This document shows positions 22,515 through 30,349 of a stretch of 41,081 nucleotides of DNA, piece by piece (positions within the stretch are counted from its first letter, which is position 1; the number at the start of each line of letters is the position of its first letter). The translations under genes and the position numbers were made by a program. The DNA is from Coriobacteriales bacterium (lineage in GTDB: Bacteria > Actinomycetota > Coriobacteriia > Coriobacteriales > UBA8131): contig JAISLY010000038.1 in assembly GCA_031277035.1 (NCBI GenBank), positions 1-41,081 on the forward strand. Reading direction: 5' to 3'. The notes beneath the pieces are model-generated. The model ran no database searches and was not told the DNA's origin. It was given only the letters and a program-made list of their open reading frames with translations.

Positions 22515-23738
22515 ATGTACGTTTTGGTGATCAATGCCGGATCATCATCCCTCAAGTACCAGCTTTTGGACGCTGAGACGCTTTCTGTCGTCGATAAGGG
22601 CCTGTGTGAGAAGCTCGGACTTCCCGATTCTTTTTATCACCACGGTCTTGGCGACGCGGAACAGATTGAATCCCTGCCCCTTGCGGATCATCACGCGGCC
22701 ATACAGGCGGTTCTCGACCACCTTCTCGACCCGCTCTCGGGAACGCTTGCCAGCCTTGACGAGATTGCCGCAGTCGGTCATCGCGTCGTTCATGGAGGGG
22801 AGCACTTCTATCAGTCGACTATCATAGACGACGAGGTGCTCGCGCAGATACGCGAGTGCGTGCCCCTTGCACCGCTGCACAACCCACCCGCCCTGACCGG
22901 CATCGAGGCCAGCAAGGCCCTCATACCCACTGCCCTGCAGGTCGCAGTCTTCGATACCGCCTTTCATCATACGATGCCGCCCAAGGCCTTCATGTACGCC
23001 CTGCCCTACGAGATGTACGAACAGCATCGCATCAGGAAGTACGGCTTTCACGGAACCTCGCACCGCTACGTTGCCCGTAGAGCCGCCCATATCCTCAAAC
23101 GCCCCCTTGAGGATATGCGAATCGTCACCTGCCATCTGGGCAACGGCGGCTCGATAGCGGCGGTTGACCACGGGCGCTCCGTTGACACGTCGATGGGCTT
23201 CACGCCGCTTGACGGCCTGATGATGGGAACCCGCTGCGGCTCCATCGACCCCGCTATCGTCACCTATCTCATCCTGGAGCTCGGGCTGAGCGCCGAAGAC
23301 GTTGACCAGATGATGAATCGACGGTCGGGACTTTTTGGCATATCGGGCATCTCAAACGATATTCGCGATATAGACGAGGCCGCCAAAAGCGGTGATACGC
23401 GCGCCCAACTCGCGTTGGAGATGTACGCGTATTCCGTGCGGAAGTTCCTCGGCAAGAGCGTCTTTGCCATGGGCGGACTGGATGCCATCGTGATGACCGC
23501 GGGCGTTGGCGAACACAGCAGCGCGATACGGGAAAAGATATTTGTCGGACTTGAGGGCCTTGGCATCGTCCTCGATGTGAAGCGCAACGTTGAGGGCGGC
23601 ACGGAACGGGTTATTTCGGCCGACGACTCGCCCGTGACGCTTCTCCTTGTCCCGACGAACGAGGAGTTGATGATTGCGCGGGATACCATCGAGCTCTACG
23701 AGGCCTCGCGCACCTCAGGCGACCGTTCAGACACCTGA
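22515..23738 (+). CDS. ackA: Acetate kinase
   Basis: 407 aa. Interconverts acetyl phosphate plus ADP with acetate plus ATP; supplies ATP by substrate-level phosphorylation in fermentation. ASKHA-fold motifs are clear: VINAGSSSLKYQ at the start, GHRVVHGGEHF, FDTAFHHTMP, YGFHGTSHRYV, and CHLGNGGSIAAVDHGRSVDT with the catalytic region MGFTPLDGLMMGTRCG. The ATG is preceded by GAGGTC at 6 nt. The phosphotransacetylase gene that usually precedes ackA is not adjacent; the neighbour is the HIT gene. The length and core are normal, with no insertion. A GC hairpin at 23779-23796 may end transcription. Confidence 0.97.
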   Translation: MYVLVINAGSSSLKYQLLDAETLSVVDKGLCEKLGLPDSFYHHGLGDAEQIESLPLADHHAAIQAVLDHLLDPLSGTLASLDEIAAVGHRVVHGGEHFYQSTIIDDEVLAQIRECVPLAPLHNPPALTGIEASKALIPTALQVAVFDTAFHHTMPPKAFMYALPYEMYEQHRIRKYGFHGTSHRYVARRAAHILKRPLEDMRIVTCHLGNGGSIAAVDHGRSVDTSMGFTPLDGLMMGTRCGSIDPAIVTYLILELGLSAEDVDQMMNRRSGLFGISGISNDIRDIDEAAKSGDTRAQLALEMYAYSVRKFLGKSVFAMGGLDAIVMTAGVGEHSSAIREKIFVGLEGLGIVLDVKRNVEGGTERVISADDSPVTLLLVPTNEELMIARDTIELYEASRTSGDRSDT

Positions 23739-23778
23739 GCCCTCCCCAACGATTCGCTCTGCGTCTTGTGGCGAGGCG

Positions 23779-23796
23779 GCCCGCTCTGCGGCGGGC
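23779..23796 (+). terminator. Terminator-like hairpin after ackA
   Basis: GCCCGC / GCGGGC stem with a TCTGCG loop, followed by GCTTTGGCTT, in the 130-bp gap between the converging ackA and flavoprotein genes. A second, weaker CCCGCC/GGCG hairpin follows. Confidence 0.4.
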
Positions 23797-23868
23797 GCTT
23801 TGGCTTGCCTCGGCATGCGACCCGCCCTGCGGCGTCCCGCTTCCCAACGGCTCGCGCACGCGATTCGC

Positions 23869-25617
23869 TCAGGCGTCCCGGGGCGCAAAGCTCCAATCGG
23901 GGTTGACGCAGGATTTGCCGGCGACGTAGCCATGAAAGAGGGCAAAGGCGTTGCACAGGCCGGGGATGGCCATCTGGTATCCGCTTCCCAGGCGCCAGCC
24001 GACCGTGTTGCCAGCGGCGTACAGCCCCAAGATGGGCTTCCAATCCCGGTCAAGCACCTCAAGCCGGTCGCTGCACTTCACGCCACTTGAGGTGCAGTAG
24101 AAAAACGCCTCCGATTTTACGGCGACATAGGGAGGATCGTCGATGGGGTCCAGATATTTGGGCAATTTGCCCCAGTCCGCATCAAAGCCCGCCTCGCAAA
24201 GCGCGTTATACCTTTGTACCGTCTGCACCAGAGTGGCAGGGTCGACGTCGATACGCTCGGCAAGTTCTTCGAGGGTCGCGGCCTCATGCCACTCCGAGGT
24301 CTCCTTCACCTTCTCGTGCCAGACGTCCAGCTGGGCGTTGAAGGGCAGTGTGATGGGCATCTCAAAGTCGTTCGTCGGCCGAATCTGCCAGTAATAGTTC
24401 ATACCCTCGGGGAGTTCTGCCAGAAGATGGGTGTGCGCAAGCCAGGAGACGGATTCGTTTTGGAACCGTCTGCCATTGACGTCGACGGCCAGGTAGGGCC
24501 ACCAATTGTAGCCGGTGCTGAACCATGACTGAAAGGAGGGGTCTATCTCCTCCATCACGGCTCCCGCCCAGCACAACATCTTGTGCCCGATGCCATCATC
24601 CATCTTCTCGTCGGTCGTGATGGGGGTCCGGTCGGTGACGCGAGCGTTGTACCACCCGTACCGCTTTGCAAATTGGGCCAGGAAGGGCGGCGCAAAACGC
24701 TCCATCATCTCCTCGTTGCCGCCATAGGAGCCGGTGCACACGATAACGCCCTTCGCAGCCCTGTAGTGCACATACTCGCCGTCCTGATTCGTCGCGACAA
24801 GCCCGCTTACCCTCCCATCCTCATCCTTGAGAAGCACCCGCGCGGTCGTATGAAAATGCATCACGCAGCCATGTTCCCGCAGCCAGTCATGCACCATAAA
24901 GTTAAAGTCCTCAAGACTGTCGTTGCCACTCGGGTCAAAGTTGACGTGACTGTTCAGGGACTGGAGCAGTTCCCGATCCCGATCTGGATAGGGCTTTTGG
25001 ACAGAGACACGGGCGGGAAAGCCGGCCGGCTCAAGAACGGTTTTTACAAACTCGTCGAGGACGGCACCGTTGTTAAAGACCCACTGACTGAGCAGGCTCA
25101 GGTCGCAGCGGGCGGCCAGCTGGTTAAAAATCAGCTGAATGACCTGATATTCGTCCTGGCGAGGTTGTCCACGATCCAACTGAAAGCGGGAGTTGATAAA
25201 ACCGATGCCGCTGCCCCCGATATGCGCCGTCCCGTTTCGTTCCAGCACGATGACCGACGCGCCTTCGAGCAGTGCGCTGTAAGCCGCAAATTCGCCCGCG
25301 AGAGCAGAGCCGACCACAATCACATCGGCGCTGAAGCTGCAAACGCAGTCCTCGGCCCCAAGGGCAGGAGCGCTTCCCAGCCAGGGGGGAGGGTCGGCCT
25401 CTGTCAAAGCGTCCTGCGCACGGCTGCCCTGCGTCCGGTTGCCCTGCGCACGGCTGCCCTGCGCACGGCTGCCCTGCGCCCGGTTGCCCTGCGCCCCCGG
25501 GGCCAGGGCAGGGCCTCTGGGTGAGGCGATCTGAGGGACGTCCAGTAAAAGCTCCGATTCCGCATCCGTGTTCCCAGCATGCGAATCCTCATAAGAAGGG
25601 TTTTCGTAAGCGCCCAT
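23869..25617 (-). CDS. Cytoplasmic FAD-dependent reductase (fumarate reductase flavoprotein family)
   Basis: 582 aa. The FAD motif VVGSALAGEFAA is at 102-112 and the C-terminal FAD segment is ILGLYAAGNTVGWRLGSGYQ followed by MAIPG. No Tat or Sec signal is present, so the enzyme is cytoplasmic, unlike the 14426 reductase. Both share the Y-x-M-A-x-PG segment in place of the catalytic Arg region of fumarate reductases, suggesting a related, non-fumarate substrate class. Residues 44-69 are five-residue repeats (NRAQGSRAQG) coded by a 15-bp tandem repeat, inserted before the FAD domain. Start: ATG at 25617 with AAAGGAAC about 12 nt upstream, a loose fit. No regulator gene is adjacent. Confidence 0.9.
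   Translation of the reverse strand: MGAYENPSYEDSHAGNTDAESELLLDVPQIASPRGPALAPGAQGNRAQGSRAQGSRAQGNRTQGSRAQDALTEADPPPWLGSAPALGAEDCVCSFSADVIVVGSALAGEFAAYSALLEGASVIVLERNGTAHIGGSGIGFINSRFQLDRGQPRQDEYQVIQLIFNQLAARCDLSLLSQWVFNNGAVLDEFVKTVLEPAGFPARVSVQKPYPDRDRELLQSLNSHVNFDPSGNDSLEDFNFMVHDWLREHGCVMHFHTTARVLLKDEDGRVSGLVATNQDGEYVHYRAAKGVIVCTGSYGGNEEMMERFAPPFLAQFAKRYGWYNARVTDRTPITTDEKMDDGIGHKMLCWAGAVMEEIDPSFQSWFSTGYNWWPYLAVDVNGRRFQNESVSWLAHTHLLAELPEGMNYYWQIRPTNDFEMPITLPFNAQLDVWHEKVKETSEWHEAATLEELAERIDVDPATLVQTVQRYNALCEAGFDADWGKLPKYLDPIDDPPYVAVKSEAFFYCTSSGVKCSDRLEVLDRDWKPILGLYAAGNTVGWRLGSGYQMAIPGLCNAFALFHGYVAGKSCVNPDWSFAPRDA
25413..25496 (-). repeat. 15-bp tandem repeat in the flavoprotein gene
   Basis: About 5.6 units of CCTGCGCACGGCTGC and one- to three-base variants (starts 25413, 25428, 25443, 25458, 25473, 25488). 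On the minus strand each unit codes five residues of the RAQGS/N type. Confidence 0.95.
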
Positions 25618-25682
25618 CGCCCATCCCGTTCCTTTCCCGTCTGAGAAGTACCGCCGTTTTGAGGATAGCAGATTTGGGGCGT

Positions 25683-25795
25683 TCTGCGTGAGGAAAGGGA
25701 AGGGCAGGGAGGGGCAGGCGGGGCAGCGGGCGCAGGGCAGCAGGGCAGGGGCGTCAGGCGCAGGACAGCAGGGGCGGGAGGGGCAGGGCAGCAGG
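25683..25795 (+). repeat. GGGCAG-rich tract upstream of the importer operon
   Basis: Irregular GGGCAGGGAGGGGCAGG-type units on the plus strand, with many closely spaced G-runs of three or more. It lies between the divergent flavoprotein and permease genes; G-quadruplex formation is conceivable. Confidence 0.75.
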
Positions 25796-25808
25796 GTGAG
25801 CCACTCTC

Positions 25809-25839
25809 TCGACAGGTGGGCTGTGAGGTGCGTTATAAT
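25809..25839 (+). promoter_or_regulatory. Promoter giving a leaderless transcript of the permease gene
   Basis: TATAAT at 25834-25839 ends 6 bp before the ATG at 25846, so the expected start site falls on or next to the A of ATG. A TCGACA at 25809-25814 is a loose -35 with a 19-bp spacer. No ribosome binding site fits the ATG, supporting leaderless initiation. Confidence 0.55.
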
Positions 25840-25845
25840 CCGTAT

Positions 25846-27036
25846 ATGGCTCTAATCGTAAACAAGGATAAACCAACCGCGTCCGGCCCGGACGCCGCCC
25901 CGCCGCCCGCAGCCGCTCCGCCGGACGCCGCCCCCGCAACTGCCTCCGCCCCCGCAACCGCCTCCGCCCCCGCAACCACGCAGCCAGCCGCTCCGCCGCC
26001 CGCCAGCGACCGCGCCCTTGAGGTCTACTCGACCAGACATCTTCTCAGGCGCATCATCCTGCTGGCAGTGGCCCTGTTGGCCGTGGCGCTCGTCTCGCTG
26101 ATGCTGGGCCGCTACACCGCCTGGCCTCATCAGATCCTCCAGACCGTCATCGAGCACTTTGGCCCCACGGGAGCCATCACCGACCCCAAGCTCGACACGG
26201 CACTTTTCAATATCCGCTTCCCCCGCGTCGTCGTCGTTGTGCTTGTTGGAATGGCACTTTCTGTCGCAGGCGCCTCCTACCAGGGTATGTTCAAAAACCC
26301 ATTGGTCTCGCCCGACCTGCTCGGCGCCTCGGCCGGCGCCTCCTTTGGCGCCTGTCTTGCCCTGCTCGCCGATCTTGGCAATGAGTTCATCCAGCTTTTT
26401 GCCTTCATCGGCGGCCTGCTTGCGGTGCTGTGCGTCCTTGCGGTCAATCGGGCGGTGCGCTCCGACGCCCTGCTCGGCCTCATCCTCGGCGGAATCCTGG
26501 TCGGCACGCTTTTCTCAAGCGGCACCTCGATTATCAAGCTGGTCGCCGACGCGGACGACAAACTGCCGGCCATCACGTTTTGGCTCATGGGCTCCTTTGC
26601 CTCAATCACCCTGCGCGACATGGTACTCACCGCCCCCCTGATGCTTATCGGATTTGTGCTGCTGCTCTCGCAGCGCTGGAACCTCAACGTGCTCTCCTTT
26701 GGGGAGGAGGAGGCAAAAAGCCTCGGCGTCAACACGCGCCGCACCCGCTTCATCGTCATCATCGCGGCCACGCTGCTCACGGCCTGCTCGGTGGCCATTG
26801 CGGGCATCATCGGCTGGATTGGGCTGGTCGTGCCCCATCTCACCCGTGCCATCGTCGGGCCAAACTATCGGCTGCTGCTGCCAACGACAATGCTGGTCGG
26901 TGCCGCCTTTCTCCTTGTTGTGGACAACTTTGCCCGCCTGCTGTTTGCGGTGGAGATACCCATCGGCCTTCTGACCTCCATACTTGGCGTGCCCTTCTTT
27001 GCCTTCATCTATCGGCGTAACATGAAGGGCTGGTGA
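25846..27036 (+). CDS. FecCD-family ABC transporter permease (iron-siderophore/haem/cobalamin type)
   Basis: 396 aa. About ten membrane segments begin near residue 64. Family motifs include RFPRVVVVVLVGMALSVAGA, KNPLVSPDLLGASAGASFG, the ATPase-coupling region LGVNTRRTR and GWIGLVVPHLTR. The permease would work as a homodimer because no second permease gene is present. Residues 12-60 are an extra Pro/Ala/Thr arm (ATASAPATASAPATTQP) coded by 12-bp-type repeats. The ATG at 25846 is used with a leaderless promoter; a GTG 30 bp upstream is an alternative. The ATPase gene starts 4 bp after its stop. Substrate class: Fe-siderophore, haem or corrinoid; no cobalamin riboswitch is seen, and a leaderless mRNA leaves no room for one. 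Confidence 0.93.
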   Translation: MALIVNKDKPTASGPDAAPPPAAAPPDAAPATASAPATASAPATTQPAAPPPASDRALEVYSTRHLLRRIILLAVALLAVALVSLMLGRYTAWPHQILQTVIEHFGPTGAITDPKLDTALFNIRFPRVVVVVLVGMALSVAGASYQGMFKNPLVSPDLLGASAGASFGACLALLADLGNEFIQLFAFIGGLLAVLCVLAVNRAVRSDALLGLILGGILVGTLFSSGTSIIKLVADADDKLPAITFWLMGSFASITLRDMVLTAPLMLIGFVLLLSQRWNLNVLSFGEEEAKSLGVNTRRTRFIVIIAATLLTACSVAIAGIIGWIGLVVPHLTRAIVGPNYRLLLPTTMLVGAAFLLVVDNFARLLFAVEIPIGLLTSILGVPFFAFIYRRNMKGW

Positions 27037-27040
27037 GAAG

Positions 27041-27943
27041 ATGCCTGCGAGAGCCGGTGAGCGGCCCAATGAGCGCCCCGATGAGCGACCTGTTGGTCGT
27101 CCCGATGCGAGAGCCGATGAGAAGATGACCGCCCTGCTCGAAGTCAGGAACCTGACCTGCGGATACGGGAAGAAGGAGATCGTCCATGAGGCGAGCTTCT
27201 CCGTAGCGCGACGCGAGTTCTGCTGCGTCATCGGCGCCAATGGGTCGGGCAAGACAACGGCGCTTAAAGGCATCCTGGGCCTGCTGCCGCTTGTCTCGGG
27301 GCAGGTGCTCGTCAATACCGCAGCCGGCGTCTCGGTTGACACCGCACAGATGAAGGTCAGGGAGCGTGCGCGGCATTTTGCCTACATCCCGCAGCTGCAT
27401 ATCCCACCCTTTCCCTTCAAGGTGGCCGACGTGGTTCTGCTCGGACGGACTCCCCATCTGCCGAGCAACGCGGCGGGCGCCTCGGCGCATGATAAGCGCG
27501 TCGCGTATCAGTCCATGGAATTACTCTCTATTGAGAATCTAGCTGAACAAGAATATACTGAACTGTCCGGAGGGCAGCAGCAACTTGTGCTGATTGCCAG
27601 GGCCCTGGCCCAGGAGCCGGACATCCTTATCATGGATGAGCCGACGGCCTCTCTGGACTTTGGAAACCAACAGTTGGTGCTGACGCGCCTTCATGCGCTC
27701 TCGCGTTCGGGCATGGCGGTGCTGATGGTCACACACGACCCGGACCATGCCCTGTTTTGTGCGGATACGGTTGTTGTGATGGAGGACGGGAAGGTTATCG
27801 ATCAGGGGAGCCCATCAGAGACCATCGACTCCGACAAGCTGCGGCGAATCTACCGCACCGAGGTCTATGTTGCCGATGTTGAGGTGGGCGCGGGCAGAAT
27901 GCAGCGCACCTGCATCCCTCTGAGATGGAACGAGAAGGATTGA
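27041..27943 (+). CDS. ABC transporter ATP-binding protein of the FecCD system
   Basis: 300 aa with this start. Walker A GANGSGKT (65-72), Q-loop region YIPQLHIPP, signature LSGGQQQL, Walker B ILIMDEP and the switch His in VTHDPD are all intact, so it should hydrolyse ATP and drive the permease. Two starts are plausible: ATG 27041 and ATG 27125, each preceded by the same GAGAAG. The second gives MTALLEVRNLTCGYG, the normal family start. The first adds 28 residues of degenerate RPDERP repeats. The stretch between looks like a repeat expansion that also duplicated the start region. It sits between the permease and the binding protein with gaps of 4 and 2 bp. Confidence 0.94.
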   Translation: MPARAGERPNERPDERPVGRPDARADEKMTALLEVRNLTCGYGKKEIVHEASFSVARREFCCVIGANGSGKTTALKGILGLLPLVSGQVLVNTAAGVSVDTAQMKVRERARHFAYIPQLHIPPFPFKVADVVLLGRTPHLPSNAAGASAHDKRVAYQSMELLSIENLAEQEYTELSGGQQQLVLIARALAQEPDILIMDEPTASLDFGNQQLVLTRLHALSRSGMAVLMVTHDPDHALFCADTVVVMEDGKVIDQGSPSETIDSDKLRRIYRTEVYVADVEVGAGRMQRTCIPLRWNEKD

Positions 27944-27945
27944 GC

Positions 27946-29124
27946 ATGTCTGGCAAAGCGTTCGCTGACACAGCCTCCGGCCTTTCGAGGAGCGATTTTC
28001 TCCGTCTGCTCGCCTCCGGCTTTGTCGTCACCCTTGCCGCGCCCACCCTTGCGACCCTCGGCGGATGCGCGGGCATGAAATCGGCCGCAGACGCGACCAT
28101 CCTGGGCAGGCGTACCGTCACCGACGACGCCGACCGCAGCCTTGAGATACCCACGCCAGACCGAATCAAAACCGTCTTTTTCACCTCGGCGCTCGCGCAG
28201 GTCTACATCACCTCGCTCAGCCCCGATCTCCTCGGCGGCACGGCAAGCAAGTTTGATGAGGGCCAGCTGCGCTTCATGCCCGAAATCGTACGCAGCCTGC
28301 CCTATCTCGGCACCATCCACAACAATGGCGAGATTGACCGCGAATCGCTGCTCTCGGAAGACATCGACATCATGTTTTCCATATCCGGCATCGGCCTCAC
28401 GCAGCAAAACGTCTCCGAGGCCGTAGGCCTGCAGGAGCAGACCGGCATTCCCTGCCTGCTCGTGGACGGCTCCTTTGAGCGGATTCCTTCGGCATTCCGC
28501 TTTCTCGGAGACATTCTCGGGCGCGAACAGCGTGCCGAGGAGCTCGCGCAGTTCTGCGAGCAGAGCTACCAGGCGGTGCGCGAGGTGGTTGCCACCATTC
28601 CCGAATCCGAGCGCATCACCGTCTACTATGCCGAGGGCCCCGAGGGTCTCCAGACCGAGCCCGAGACCTCTCAGCATATGCTCGGCTTTCTGGAGGGCGG
28701 TGCGCTCTGTGCGGCCAAATGTGATGAAACCTACGGCGGCGGCATGACCGACGTCTCATTGGAACAGGTGCTCAAATGGGACCCCGAGGTCATCATCGCC
28801 TGGGACACCGATGTACGTGGAGGCGCGGCGGACGACATTCGCACCAACCCCGACTGGGCGCAGATTACAGCCGTGCGCAACGGTCGGGTTTACGCCATGC
28901 CCAACGAGCCCTGGTCCTGGTGCGACCGCCCCCCGGGCGTGAATCGCATCATCGGCATCCACTGGGTTGCCAACCTGCTTTACCCGGACATCTACGACAT
29001 CGACATGCTCGAGGTCACCCGCGAATACTTCCAGGTCATGTACCAGGTTGAGGTCGATGACGAGACCATCCTGGGAATCCTGGGCAACTCCTACCCGCCG
29101 CCTGCGCGCACAAGAAAGGGATAA
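27946..29124 (+). CDS. ABC transporter substrate-binding lipoprotein (Fe/siderophore/corrinoid type)
   Basis: 392 aa; ATG with GAGAAGGA 6 nt upstream, 2 bp after the ATPase stop. The signal sequence SRSDFLRLLASGF with lipobox LGGC (Cys41) makes it a lipoprotein; SRSDF resembles a weak Tat motif. The mature part has the two-lobed helical-backbone fold of the FecB/BtuF group: PDRIKTVFFTSALAQVYITSL near the start, VSLEQVLKWDPEVIIAWD and the closing WVANLLYPDIYDID. It would hand its ligand to the FecCD-type permease. Ligand not determinable; the MotA and DUF2149 genes downstream hint at a tetrapyrrole or metal complex by analogy with archaeal neighbourhoods (inference). Confidence 0.92.
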   Translation: MSGKAFADTASGLSRSDFLRLLASGFVVTLAAPTLATLGGCAGMKSAADATILGRRTVTDDADRSLEIPTPDRIKTVFFTSALAQVYITSLSPDLLGGTASKFDEGQLRFMPEIVRSLPYLGTIHNNGEIDRESLLSEDIDIMFSISGIGLTQQNVSEAVGLQEQTGIPCLLVDGSFERIPSAFRFLGDILGREQRAEELAQFCEQSYQAVREVVATIPESERITVYYAEGPEGLQTEPETSQHMLGFLEGGALCAAKCDETYGGGMTDVSLEQVLKWDPEVIIAWDTDVRGGAADDIRTNPDWAQITAVRNGRVYAMPNEPWSWCDRPPGVNRIIGIHWVANLLYPDIYDIDMLEVTREYFQVMYQVEVDDETILGILGNSYPPPARTRKG

Positions 29125-29127
29125 TTG

Positions 29128-29937
29128 ATGGCAGACGACCTGCTCACCTCGTATCTGGCTGAGATACTGCATCGAGTGGCCCAGTTCCTCATGGTGCCGG
29201 TGCTGCTTACCCTGGCAGCACTCATCCTCTTTGCCCTGTTCTGCCTCGGCTCGCTGATCACCGAGGTCTTTACCGAGCGGCGGCACTTTCGCGCAAACAT
29301 CCCGCAGATTATAAACGACATCCACGACGCGCCCTTTGATGAAGTGGAGAAGGTCGTGCTCGAAGGCCAGCTTCTGCGGCCCCAGAAAGCCGCCCTGCTG
29401 ATGGCTGTCCACAACATGGGCCTCACGGAAGACGAGCTTTTTGCCCTGGCAAAGATGGAGGTCGCCAAGGTGGACGATGGCTATCGGCGTAGCGTGCAGC
29501 GCACCGAACAGCTGACAAAGATCGCTCCGATGATGGGCCTGATGTGTACCCTCATCCCGCTCGGCCCCGGCATCGTTGCCCTTGGTCAGGGCGATGTCAA
29601 CCAACTCTCGATGTCTCTGCTCGTCGCCTTTGACGGTACGGTCGCCGGTCTTGTCGCGGCCGTTGTGGCCCTGCTCGTGACGGGCATCCGCAAGCGCTGG
29701 TACAACCAGTACCTCATTGCCCTCGAATCCCTGATGACCTCAGTGCTCGACAAGGCAGGCACTGCGCGAAGCAGGGGCGTCACGCTTCCCCACGACCCCG
29801 CTCCCATCCTCACATCCGCGATGGAGCCTACCGCGAAGGCTGCCGCGAAGGGCGCCGAGAAGGGCGCCGAGAAGGGCACCGCGAAGGGCGCCGCGAAGGG
29901 CGCCGCGCAGAGCCGGGAGGCAAGCGATGCCTCGTAG
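29128..29937 (+). CDS. MotA/TolQ/ExbB-family proton channel protein
   Basis: 269 aa; ATG with GAAAGGG 8 nt upstream (a TTG directly before is less likely), 3 bp after the binding-protein stop. An N-terminal membrane helix (about 16-45), a long cytoplasmic loop (about 50-130), then two helices around PMMGLMCTLIPLGPGIVAL and FDGTVAGLVAAVVALL match the TolQ/ExbB core that forms a pentameric proton channel. Residues about 225-262 are an Ala/Lys/Gly tail (AKGAEKGAEKGTAKGAAKG) from a 12-bp repeat. It overlaps the DUF2149 gene by 11 bp. Pairing with DUF2149 is known from methanogens (recall), where the function is also undefined. Confidence 0.88.
   Translation: MADDLLTSYLAEILHRVAQFLMVPVLLTLAALILFALFCLGSLITEVFTERRHFRANIPQIINDIHDAPFDEVEKVVLEGQLLRPQKAALLMAVHNMGLTEDELFALAKMEVAKVDDGYRRSVQRTEQLTKIAPMMGLMCTLIPLGPGIVALGQGDVNQLSMSLLVAFDGTVAGLVAAVVALLVTGIRKRWYNQYLIALESLMTSVLDKAGTARSRGVTLPHDPAPILTSAMEPTAKAAAKGAEKGAEKGTAKGAAKGAAQSREASDAS
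29844..29907 (+). repeat. 12-bp tandem repeat coding the MotA-like protein tail
   Basis: Five units of GCGAAGGGCGCC or GAGAAGGGCGCC, giving AKGA/EKGA. Alternating Lys makes the tail strongly basic. Confidence 0.9.
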
Positions 29938-30349
29938 TTTTCGCGGCTCAGGCTTCATCACCTCCGAGGTAGACTCTGCCGAGGATGCTGACCCTCGTAT
30001 CGGCCTGGTGAATCTCGCCGATGTCATGTTGGTTTTTGCCTGTGGCCTGATGCTGGCGCTCGTGACCTACTGGAATCTCGACGTTTCCTCCCTGAGTGAG
30101 GTCGTCCAGACCAGGGATGTTACCGAGGTCACCGACATTGAGGATCTGAACGATGAGACTCTCGGCTCCGGCAGCGGTTATACCGAGCTTGGCACCGTCT
30201 ACCGCGACCCGATGACGGGCAAGCTCTACATGATCACCGAAGATTTGGAAGGAGCGCAGGCCCCGGCGTCCTCGGAAGGCGCCCCGCCTTCCCCGTCGGC
30301 AGAAGACCGGCCGCCTTCCTCACCTTCAGAGGGAGCGCCGCAGCCATGA
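29927..30349 (+). CDS. DUF2149 protein, ExbD-like partner of the proton channel
   Basis: 140 aa; ATG inside the end of the MotA-like gene with GGGAGG upstream. A single membrane helix (about 26-47) contains NLADVMLVFACG, in which Asp32 begins a DVMLV run identical to the run around the essential Asp of ExbD. A conserved motif GSGYTELGTVYRDPMTGKLY (about 85-104) is the DUF2149 signature as I recall it from methanogen proteins. Residues 112-140 are a Ser/Pro/Glu/Ala low-complexity tail. One helix with a buried acid plus an outside domain is the ExbD/TolR plan, so with the preceding gene it probably forms a proton-driven stator. The stop overlaps the next start (ATGA). Confidence 0.87.
   Translation: MPRSFRGSGFITSEVDSAEDADPRIGLVNLADVMLVFACGLMLALVTYWNLDVSSLSEVVQTRDVTEVTDIEDLNDETLGSGSGYTELGTVYRDPMTGKLYMITEDLEGAQAPASSEGAPPSPSAEDRPPSSPSEGAPQP

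Noticed and set aside
24583-25524. 313-residue plus-strand open frame
   Set aside because: It is antisense to the flavoprotein, whose FAD motifs are clear.
25618-25845. Cobalamin or other riboswitch ahead of the importer
   Set aside because: The promoter lies directly on the start codon and no conserved riboswitch core is visible.
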